From the NCBI GenBank assembly GCA_900660155.1, contig CABFPE010000081.1, forward strand, positions 917,304-981,303: 64,000 nucleotides of DNA, in the 5' to 3' direction. The notes beneath the pieces are model-generated. The model made no database searches. It saw only the letters and a program-made list of their open reading frames with translations, and was not told the origin of the DNA. The position numbers and the translations under genes were made by a program. This DNA is from Hofstenia miamia (lineage: Eukaryota; Xenacoelomorpha; Acoela; Hofsteniidae). Below, piece after piece: positions 25,001 to 37,000 of the stretch. Numbering within the stretch: the first letter of the stretch is position 1; every line of letters starts with the position of its first letter.

Positions 25001-28000
25001 TTATTCACTTCTACATTAAATTTTACACCTAGATAATGGTTTCTGCAGTTTTTTAGAAGAGATCTAGTCCGATATTTTTTAAAAAATCCTAACATGAACC
25101 TTTGTAGGGGCAGGATAATGTAGGACGTTACTGAATCAAACAATTTTGAACTATTCATTGCTTTAAATAAGTTTAAAAGTTTGTTATAGATGTAAAATGT
25201 AATTTAGAAGAGAATAAAAGTGGTCCGAAGTCGATTCGAGCTTTATTGGCTGCACAATCAACGTCTTATTAAGGGTCATTCCTTTAAAAAATTTTATTAG
25301 GGCTATGACATTGCGAAAATGCTGATTGTGCTGCGAATAATGCTACTTTTATTCTCTTCTAAGCTTTATTTTACATCTGGAAGTTACTTTTAGCGAACCC
25401 AAGAGCTGATATTGCTAAGACCGGCCGAGGGAAATTATTACTTCAAGAACCAATCTAAGTGTGGGAAAAATTGTTCAAATGTGTAGATTGTTGTATGTAG
25501 TCATCTACTTTATTAATTTACAGTTAGATATACTAATATTTAAAAAGAAATTACAATAAAATATTAAGTGCCCTTATGATAGACCCTTTGTTATATTTAG
25601 CGCCATTATATTAGTTCAATTTAGCTTGTATTCAGAGTCCTTATAATAGTTCATTTTGGCAAAATTTGGAAGCCCCTATCTCCTAAACTAATGCCCCCAT
25701 CTTGCTCAAACTTACTGCACAATTGAAGCATTGCATAGCAAAGCTACACATCAAGTTTCATTGAAATAGAAGAAACACTGAGGCCAATAAATGCACAGGG
25801 CGCTGAATACACGCAAAAAATTCGAAAATGCGCTATTCAGCGCCATTATAATATTAATATTCACTGATTACTTAGTTCATGATGATGCGTTATCTGATGG
25901 ACAAATTGCTTCCCACAATATTGTACGGAGAAAAACTAGGCCCAAGTGATTTTGAAGTATTTGTAACTCCAGCTAATGTGTCGGAAATAGTGAAATTCAC
26001 CAATAGTGAAGGTGCTATCCAGCTCAGCACTAATTGGATACCAAAAATTGGTCAATTGAAGAATTGTTGAGTGAATCCGACGAAAGAATAATCTTTCATT
26101 TTTTTGTTTGGAAACGTTTCACTATTTTATGTTGATGCATATGATTTGAATAATGTGCATCTCATATCAACTCAGATGATAATTGCATCCCTCTTCGAGC
26201 AATATTTGATATAATTATTTCTAAGTTTTCCCCTTCTTACAAGGATGGAAGTAATGTAACTGTTGAAATGATGTGACATTTCGTGGGAGACGTCAATTTA
26301 AAATGGATATTTCCTCGAAATTAGGGAAGTAGGGCATTAAACTTTGGGCTGTGATTGATTTAGATAAATATATTATTGTTTAAACATGTGGTTCTCGAAT
26401 TTACTCAACATCTTACAGGGGGTGGTCGACACATTATAGCTGAAAATATCTTTACATGAACAATTTAAGACGTCAGCTTACTTATACAGGAACAATTTGA
26501 AGAATAATAATGATCGATCATTGAAATTTTTCCCAATCCACTCTGTATTCCCATGTCATCATTGTTTAGGTTTCAGGAAGATCTCACATTAGTTCTGTAT
26601 TTGGCTAAAAAAACAGCAGTTCTTTTATTTTTATTGCATAAAGATGATGGAATCAGTATTTTTCCGCATAGAAAACCAGCTATAACCTTGGTGTACAATT
26701 TTTGAAGGGCTGACGTTGATGAATTTGATAAACTGGCTCAAAGATGAAATAAAAATCATTTACCATTTGCTGTTTTCAGTCAATTGCTGAATACCTGTGC
26801 TTGTAATACGTATGTTTTGTTTGTATTTCAACATCTAGACGGCAAATACTAATTTGTGAATTGGTTAAGGAAATGCTTGCCATTCAAATACAGGAACTTC
26901 TTCAAAGTCAATCGTCCACTTTTTCATTACCGCTATCTTCTGGTTTCAGATTTTGTGATTAGCATGCGGAAAGAGTAAGTATTCTCATTTTTTATTTCTG
27001 TAATCGTACAAAAGACAGGAAATTATCAGCTTGGTGTAGTTCGTGTTAAGAGCATCAAGTAATCATTTGCAATTGATGTGCTTAAAGTTCCCAAAATCAT
27101 TTCAAACTAGTTTTTGATAACTTGTTTGTTGCCATGCAAAAAATACATTCGGGATAGAANATTAGCATGCGGAAAGAGTAAGTATTCTCATTTTTTATTT
27201 CTGTAATCGTACAAAAGACAGCTTGGTGTAGTTCGTGTATTTGTTAAGAGCATCAAGTAATCATTTGCAATTGATGTGCTTAAAGTTTCCAAAATAATTT
27301 CAAACTAGTTTTTGATAACTTGTTTGTTGCCATGCAAAAAATACATTCGTGATAGAATCTACCCACCCGACTGCTTTCAGTTGTACTTTTCTTGGTACAT
27401 CTACGGGTTAATAGAATACCGAGCTGATTAAGGTAAGACAGTTCTGATTTTGCGAAACTCTTTTTGTTTAATAATTTAGGGATAGATGTTTTGAAAATGA
27501 AGTAATTTCAAATTCAATAAATTCAAATTTACAAATACAGCAGAAACCCGAGTAAATGACTACACACGAAGAATGAATGTGGCATAGTAACGTAAAAATA
27601 AACTGAGAACAAAAGAACTTAGGGATTTCTACACAAAATTTACAATAAAAAAGTACCTTATCAAATAGGAGTATTTCTTATTGAATTGGTCAAGATCAGT
27701 ACGCGGACTGAATGCAGTCGAAAAAAAATTAAGAGCATCATCATGTTCAAGACCTATTGCCTAAAGCACATAAAAACTAACAATTCAAACTTTTATAACA
27801 CAAAGACGAATCACAAATAACAATTGAAACGATATGATAATCCAATATAGAAACTAAGAAATAATGAAATAGATAATCAAACAACTTACTTTAAGATACA
27901 GCCCGAGTGTAAGGCGAGCGTAATGTTTTAGATGATGAAACTCCATTAGAGAATTGTAAGTAGAGCGCATACACGGCGGAAAGCAACTTTCAACTAATTT

Positions 28001-31000
28001 CGGAAGTTGATCGAGGGTTATTTTACTCTTGCTATTATTGAAATTACGACCAATGTAGTCTTGACTAAGATTAAGCAGTCTCTGAGAGAGACGTTCGTCT
28101 TCCATGAGCGGTAGATTGCGAACAGTACGTGCTAACTCATGAGAAAGACTTGCACGAAAATGCGAACATACAACAGATTGAAGTTCACCATGAAAAACAT
28201 ACACATAACCTTTCTAAAATTATATATGATGAGAATTGATTACTGACTGCGAAATGAGGAATATATTTCATTAATTGGATAAGACATTGATGCAATAAGT
28301 TAATTGCATAAAAACTTAGAAACGCAAAGCAGAGAATATAGATCAGAAACGCTTCATTCTATTTAGACGCTAGAAACCGTAGTTTTTGTAAAAATGTGCT
28401 TAGCATTGAATTTTGACAATTATTTATGTAAAAGGCTATTGTACTAATCCACGAAGTCTAAATCAATGTTAATGTACTACTGGTCATTCTAAGGGCGGCG
28501 ATACAATATCAAACCTCTGATCAAGCAAGCAATGAATTTGAATTGGTCCGCAATCATGTTGCGGCGATACATTATCAAACATTCGTCAAAACAACTCATC
28601 GGAAAACGGCAAACATCTACGGGAATTTCTCGTTGATGGTTAATTAGTTTACACTAATTTGTAAAACATGTATGTATTTATATGATTATTTTCTGTTAAT
28701 AAATGCATAATACTTGACGTCCATTAATTTCTTTTGTGTGTAAACAAGTGGATTCCACGCAAAACATGCAAAATAGCATTTTAGCGATGGGTGCTAATTA
28801 AATTAATCATTATTCACATTACCAATGACGAGGAAACACAATTAAAGTAAATTAATTAATTAATCACTGCGTTGCGCGTAAATGAATTCTGCCATTTTTG
28901 TGAGGTTGGTTTAGCAATTTAACTAAGGCTACGGTGAGACCACGTGATTGGTAACAAGAAATGTTACAAAAACTCATCATATCGCTAATTATCTCGGTGG
29001 TTAGACGTGCGATTTACCAAGATGTGACAGATCACGCTTGACCGTAGCCTAAGGCCACGGTTAGACTAGTGATTGGTTCAAAAGTGATCTATCACATTTG
29101 AAAGAATTGCACGTCTAAGATAATTAGCGATGTGACGATCACAAGCAAATCGAACGCGCACGATTTCATCGTGATCGTCACATCGCTAATTATCTGGGGT
29201 GGTTAGACGTGCAATTCTTTCAAATGTGATAGATCACTTTTGAACTAATCACATAGTCTAACCGTGGCCTAAAGTAAATAAACAATATTGATAGAGAATA
29301 CAGAAGAGAACAATTTAATGCTGGTTTTTCCTGTTTTAATGAATTTATTTTATCTGCAATGCGTTTATTGTTAAATAATTTGCTTAAATGATGAATGTTT
29401 GACGGAAAATATCTTTAATTAATTTGATTTTATTTTGTCTGATATGAGGTTTGATGGCTTGTTTGACGAGGGTGATACAGTGGCAAACATTCGTCAAACA
29501 TTTTGTTTGATAAATAGTGGGCATACAAATTGGAGTGTATCTATCACCTCTTACCTCTTTAACTATGATGAGGCAATTCTTCTTCACTTTCAAATTCATA
29601 AAAACATGCATTTTTTCTAATCCATTATATACAACATACTAAGTTTCTTGTTCGAAACTACCAATTATAACGGAGTATTTATAAAACATAGGTAAAATTT
29701 AAAGCATATATTATTTAATCAGTGATTATACCTGTATTTAAAGCCAAGTGAGAGTTATACCATTGATATAAATCGCTGTCACATTGTGAATATCAAAATG
29801 GGGAGAAAATAATTCAAGTATAACATTTTACACAAACAGATTTTGTTTAGACCATTTGTTTCACATCGGATTTTGGAAAACGAATTGAATTGTAAAGAAT
29901 AAGTTACATTGGTAATTAAATTGTTTTAAAAAACTCCTACAATTTGCACCCCTACTATACAATAAATGGGCCCCTCTGTAATTGAAACAATATTTGAAAA
30001 ATGCTCAATTCAACTAGTAGCTACTGAACATTTTAGTTTGAAATAATTCTTGAATAAGTAGATGGAATATTGATTAGAAAATAGATGCTTAAACAAACTG
30101 AAAAACAAAAATTTAAATTTAAGCAAGTGTAAAATCGCTTTTTCAGTCTACAAAACCACTCACAGTATAAAACATTGCCCATGACTTAACACTAGAAGTA
30201 CCACAGGGGTCATGTTGACCCGTAGCACCAATTTACTACTGCTGAACAAGATTTCATACCCAATCAATGGCAGATTGAAAAAAGTTACTTCGCTAAAAGC
30301 TTTAGAACTGCTACAAAATATCCAGGAAGATATTTCTGATGCAGAAAGTGATATTGAATCAACCAGATCATATAGATGTTCATGATTATGCGGACAATAG
30401 TAATGATTCAGAAAGTGAATCTCCATCTGATATAGAATCGCTAGTTTCAGAATCGTCATATTCAGAAATTTGGATTTTGAAGATACCTAAACGAATTCAG
30501 AAATGGATGAAGATCTCGTTCATCAGCAAAATACAACAAGCTTTGCAACGTCAGCTGGAATTATTTGGGATCTTTTGGACCCTAATCACAGCAATTCCGG
30601 TAGACTATCTTGCCACAATGTCATCAGAGAAGCTCTTCGGCCATCTGCTAAACCACATTGTATTATTATCAAAGAATCGGTTCGCAGTGCATTGATGAAA
30701 GTATGTTGCGTCATATACAAAGATGCACTGAAGAAGCTAGAAGAGTTTTACAAACAGACGACTGGCGTGTGTTGTTACATGAACTAGATGCATTTCTAGC
30801 TATTGTTTACGCACGTGGAGCTCACAAGGCAACAAAAATCAAGGTACATGAATTGTGGAACAGGTTATGGGGAATAACAGTATAATTTCTGAAACTATGG
30901 CGCGCAACAGATTCATTGAAATAATGAAATTTCTGCGCTTTGACTATAAACAAACACGATCACATAGACTAACTACTGATAAACTGGCTCTGATATCAAC

Positions 31001-34000
31001 AGTTTGGCATACCTTTGTCGGAAATTGTCTTAGACATTATAGACCGGGTACCAACATAACTGTGGATGAGGAACTTTTTCCCACCAAATCGCAATGCAGA
31101 TTCACGCAATACATGCCAAATAAGCAAAACAAATTTGGTATCAAATTCCGTATTTGGGGAAATATGACTCTAGACTGGAATAACATTAGGTGAACTTGCT
31201 GAACCTTACAGAAAGACAGGTTGAAACGTGACCATGGACAATTTTTTACTTCGGTAAACTTTGCTAAAACTTTGAGGCAACATTGTTGGAACAGTACATC
31301 GCATCTGAAAAGAGATTCCACAAGAAATCAAAAAATGAAGGAGGATCTCTATGCAACAAAAGTTTTCAAACACGATTGTTGCACCTTGATTGTTTATCAA
31401 GCCAAAACAACAAAAATGTTTTGTTACTTAGTACAAAGCATTCTACTGTTGATATAAGTGACAACCAAAAATCTAAGCCTGAAACCGTAACTTTTTATAA
31501 CTCCACAAAATTTGGAGTTGATGCGTTCGGCCAAATGGCCAAAAAGTGTACTGTAAATGCAGCTTCTAGCAGGTGGCCTGTGCAATTATTTTACAACATA
31601 TTAGATTTGGCTGCAATCAATGCCCACATTTTATATAATTTGGTTACCAGGTCAAAAATCTCATGTTGAAGGTATCTTTTGTGGTTATCAGAAGAGCTTC
31701 ATTCGAGATTTGTTGAAGGAAAAAAGCTAACACCCACCAATCCACTTACACCAACAGTTGCAGTATGCACAAAAGCCACAAAAAAAGCGCTGCCAAAACG
31801 AAAACTACACCAACAACACACATGGAGCCTGGAGCACTTGCTCTAAGCTTGTTTGTGGTAAATGCATTGGAAAACAAGAAAAACTTATTTATTGTAAGAT
31901 TTGCTGCTAATAAATATTGCCCATGATGCTCATGTCACACTTTTTGTAGCAATGTATAACTTTAAAATATGCCCAAATTTTTGAAATTTGACTCACTCAG
32001 TAATTGAACCTAAGTCTGATTTATTTCAAAAAATAGATGGCCCATGTCCACTGTGTCTATAGTTAAGTTAATTGAAGTTTAAAAAATTTAAAAAGCGTCA
32101 ATAAAAGGAAGGGTCAATTTGACCCCACTTGGTACTTCTAGTGTTAAATAAAGTATACTAAAAACATACGTGTAAGTAAGCTTTTCGCTGTCTAACTAAA
32201 TCCAGGGCTGAGGTAAATGGCAGTTTATAAAACTTATTATTTAGAGTATGAGCAGATCGTACGGAAAAGCTCAAATAGTCTCTAAGTTTATTGTATTCTT
32301 CGTCTGAAACGGCATTGAGAATAAGATCATTCTTTGCTAAGAACGACACAACGTCATGATTTGAAGCTTGTAATTGTAAGTACCGATATCGAAACAGTTC
32401 TACCTAAAAAATAAAGCTAAAAGCTGATTTATAGAGCAAGTCATGTCAAAAAAGTAGGTCATACCCTCCATGAAATATGCAGTAAATAATAACGTAGGAC
32501 CGACACAAACAATAAAATATAGGCACATTTCAAATTGCTAACATTACATTTAAAGGACCTTAGAATATTTTTTGATGAAATTTTGGAATAATTTTCATTA
32601 CATTTTTTGCAACTTGCAAGCTATTGAAAAATTGGTGCGTTCACTTCATGTTGACTACTGCCATGACCTACTATAAAGAAGGCCTGGCGATTTGCAGCAA
32701 TGTTGTAAAATGTGGTGGCCATTCTCTGATTGGTTAAAGCAAATTATGATATATACTGCGTATTCGTTAAAAATGAATTAAATTTACCGCAATATATATA
32801 TTTTAAATGAAGAAATAATTTCTGCGTAATTACAGTACATACATTACTTCTGAAACTGTTATAATTGTAGGATTGTTATATTACTTAACTCATGACCAAA
32901 AAATGTTGTGCTCCATTGTGCAAATCTGGATATCAGATCAAGCATACAAGTAACAAAACTAAATATGTGTCTCAGTTCAAATTTCCAAGAAATTCACTTT
33001 TACAAACCCAGTGGATTAAAGCAATTCGACGAGAAAATTTTACTATTACTAAAAATACAACTCTTTGTGAAAAACATTTTTCCGAGGATTCTTTCCATAT
33101 CAGCAGCAGTGGCCGCAAAATGCTAAATCCTGGAAGTGTACCAACGAAATTCGATTTTCCATATAATGTTAAGGTAACTTTCCTTTAAAATTGTATTATT
33201 TAAAATTATATTACATGCCTGTATTAAATAATGATCAATGAAGTAGTCTTAATTTAAAGTCGGATGTATAATAAATACAAGGCGAAGTAAGAATATTGCA
33301 AAAGTGATGGAAATATAAAAATACTATATATATATAAATATAAAAATTCCTATACAATTTAAAGTTAATGGGTTAATCACGATATATCTTAACGCAAGCA
33401 AATTCATAGTAATTTATTGCTATTAAAATTAAATTATATTTTTATTAGGCATCTATGTCTAACTCCCGACCTCCACCACGTGATCGTACTACAATTGCTG
33501 ATGAGCTTTCTGCATTCGTTTCTTCAGATCGTCTCAAATCATTGAATGATATAACTTCAAATATCTGCGATGGTAGAAATTGGCGGCTGGATAGGTTAAC
33601 ATTTATAAAACTCTGATCCCTTTTTTTAACAAAGGCAAATTCTAAATTTTAAGATATATAAAATATAAATTCACTTTGATCAGAGTATTAGGTTGCGTGA
33701 ATGTGTTCGCATATACAATTTATTGGAACCTGTGTCTGTTGTTAAGGAATCCATTTTGGTTTTTAATAATATGCAAGTAAAGCTTTACATCAATGGCTCT
33801 TCGGTACGACTTCCTGACTGGCTTCGCTGTGCTCACAATTGCAAATTGACAAGAAAATCTCAATTGCATGAACTGATGAATGTTGAAAATGATCATTCAC
33901 ATTCAGTTCTTGAAGACTTAAATCTTCGTCAATTTTCTGAAAAAAAACAGTTTTTCTATTCTCAGATTGGCACTATTAATGCGTTTTACCTCCCCAGCAG

Positions 34001-37000
34001 CAAAATCAATTTACCTCAAAATGGCAAAGCTACGTGGAAATCTTTGCAAAAACTGAATAATGTTGAAAAGGAGCATAAAAGTCTTTTGAAAAAAGGGCCT
34101 TCTTTGACTCAAGCAGTTCTGAATCCCTCGAACAAAAAACAAAATGTTAATTTAGCACTTGGAATTTCCCAGATGATCCCGAGTGTTTAACAACTGCAAC
34201 TTTTATTGAAATTATTTTTATTTGGTGGTCCATTCTTAACGCAAAATCTCAATGCCACCTACTTCGCCTCGGCCGTGGAATTTCAAGAGGAGATAAAAAA
34301 ATTGAGTTTCTCTTGAACTTCGTAACTTGGGTAGATGAATGGTGGCAATCCAGGTTACCAGGATTAACAACGCAAACATTTGAAGCTGTTATTGTATCTA
34401 CCAGTTCGATTGCCAGCTTAGCAACAAATCTAATTGAAGATGATCAATATGAATTTTTCTTAACATTTAGAATAAATCAAGATTCGCTGAAAAAACGGTT
34501 CATTCGCTATCGCCAAATGTCAGGTGGTAGGTTCCTTGTTGACTTGTACGAGGTGGAGCGCTCAGAACGAGTGATAAAGTTAAAAAGTTTTCTATCTAAT
34601 CATGAAGTTGATGAAATGAATTATATTTTTGAAGCAAAATCTATTATTCAAAATATTTCATGGAATTCAGATCTAGTTGACTTAAATGACTTCGAACTGG
34701 AAATTGTGTTCTTCATAGCTGGATACATTGCTCACAAATTTCAACCTATCAAGTTATGTGCTTCTTGTATGGAAAATATCTTTGCAAATTCATGTTACAA
34801 ATGCGAATATTCCAGTTATCTTAACGATATTAGCCGTGGAGGTCTTCAAGTACCTTCTGAAAAATTATTTTCATTAGTTAAAAGAATGTTTCAAATATTT
34901 TTGTCGAATCAGGTCTTAACACTACATCACTGTAAGGCAGACGTTAGAAGTCATACTATTTTTGTGATTAATAAATTTATTTTGAAAAGTGATTTTCGAA
35001 TATTTTGTTTAGAACATTGGTCAGTATTGAGAAAAAACGCTGCGAGATGCTGCACGAATGTGTACTTTAACAACTTACAAAAGAGTGTTAGATCAACTAA
35101 GAAAGACAATAAAATTCAAGGATTTAAATCGGCTACTGTTGGTCGTGCCTAAGTTTTATTAAATTTATTTTGTATTTCTGAATAAAATTGTGAATTAAAG
35201 CGTTTTTTCTTGTTTATTAAATTAATTTATGTTAGTAATAGTNNNNAAACACTGAGCCTTGAGGGGCACCACTAGTAACGGAGACAGGAGAAGAGATAGA
35301 CGAGTTGATTTTGACACACTGGTGGCGATTGGTCAGGTAAGACTGGAACAGTTCGATGAAATCCACATCAAAACCAAATAAACGTAACTTGTCAAGCAAA
35401 ATGGAATGAGAGAGGCGATCAAACGATTTTGAGATGTCAAGAAAGAGTGAAAGTAGCAGTTTTCGATCAGTGAGCAGGTTAGTAATCGTAGAGCGACCAN
35501 TTGCAAATTCATGTTACAAATGCGAATATTCCAGTTATCTTAACGATATTAGCCGTGGAGGTCTTCAAGTACCTTCTGAAAAATTATTTTCATTAGTTAA
35601 AAGAATGTTTCAAATATTTTTGTCGAATCAGGTCTTAACACTACATCACTGTAAGGCAGACGTTAGAAGTCATACTATTTTTGTGATTAATAAATTTATT
35701 TTGAAAAGTGATTTTCGAATATTTTGTTTAGAACATTGGTCAGTATTGAGAAAAAACGCTGCGAGATGCTGCACGAATGTGTACTTTAACAACTTACAAA
35801 AGAGTGTTAGATCAACTAAGAAAGACAATAAAATTCAAGGATTTAAATCGGCTACTGTTGGTCGTGCCTAAGTTTTATTAAATTTATTTTGTATTTCTGA
35901 ATAAAATTGTGAATTAAAGCGTTTTTTCTTGTTTATTAAATTAATTTATGTTAGTAATAGTCAATCCCCTCTTTTTAGTAGGTTGCTGCAAATCGCCAGG
36001 CCGTCTTTATTGTAGGTCATGCTACTGCGCAGCCGCTTTAATTTGGTAAATGTTTGAAATGAATAAATATCAAACACATCATTACATACTGTACTCTAAT
36101 TGCGGAATTTCTTGGACAATTTGTTGTGAACCAATTTACATGCATGTCTATGAACTGTAAGAACTACAGTCTTACTCTACTACACTCTCATCAACTTTAA
36201 TTGCAACATTTTCAGAAGGCTGTCAACGTAGCCTTTCAAAGAAAAGACAAATTGGCGAAATCTGATATATGGATAGACTAAACCATTTTCTCCAACAAGA
36301 AAACGAAAATATGAGGTGTTGTATATAGTTTAAAATGGTCTACTCCACATGCTTACATAAATGTGCTGGAGTGCGATTGACATCAAGTAAATCAGAGATA
36401 CCAAAGCAGCTAGAGAAAATTGTTAAAAATCTTTATCGTTAGTACATTATAAGTTCAAATACACCCAGAATTGCAATAATAAATATAAGCAGACTAATTA
36501 AAACAAATGTAACTGACTTTTATAATTGTAGAGGTTGCCCTTTTCAATAGTCGAGAGGCGCCAGAGTGGCTGAAAAGATTTTACTGTAAAACTTAACTGT
36601 ACAAAATGAAATTTAAAGAAAAACATTTTAAAATAACTTTGTAAAAATGTGACTTGAAACTTACGGGCATTTTGTGAAGGAAGCACTATTACAAAATAAC
36701 TGTTTTAGCGAATTTCATCATAGAAATCCTGTTATGCTCATTTCAGTTAATTTAGTGGGTGATGATAATCTTAAATAAATTAATTTCCAAAATTCAATTC
36801 GATTTAAACCTCAGAATGAAATATTCCATAAAAAATTTGAGTGAAAGCTTTAAATAATTCAAGCTTGATTATATATGGGAAAATTTCTTCAATAAGTGTT
36901 TCCGAAGTGTTAAGCTATAAGGCAGTTTTGATAATATCGGTTTAGATTATCATGAATGTAATCATAGTGTCTCCTATGAATAATGGTTAGGGTCATATAT

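Larger units (their letters stand above)
32662..36021 (+). mobile_element. P-element superfamily transposon with THAP gene
   Basis: Terminal inverted repeats of 39 bp with two mismatches, starting CATGACCTAC at 32662 and ending GTAGGTCATG at 36021, close to the CATGATG start of the Drosophila P element. A 7-bp direct repeat CTACTGC flanks it (32655-32661 and 36022-36028); the family norm is 8. Internally it carries a spliced THAP-transposase gene on the plus strand. Its true length is about 2.6 kb because 35243-35961 contains gap filler plus a repeated 3' end. It lies in PRIM2 intron 2, opposite in orientation to PRIM2. Confidence 0.92.

Noticed and set aside
36498-36686. Minus-strand frame as an additional PRIM2 exon
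   Set aside because: No similarity to primase; the exons at 37428 and 32403 already join in phase without missing conserved residues.
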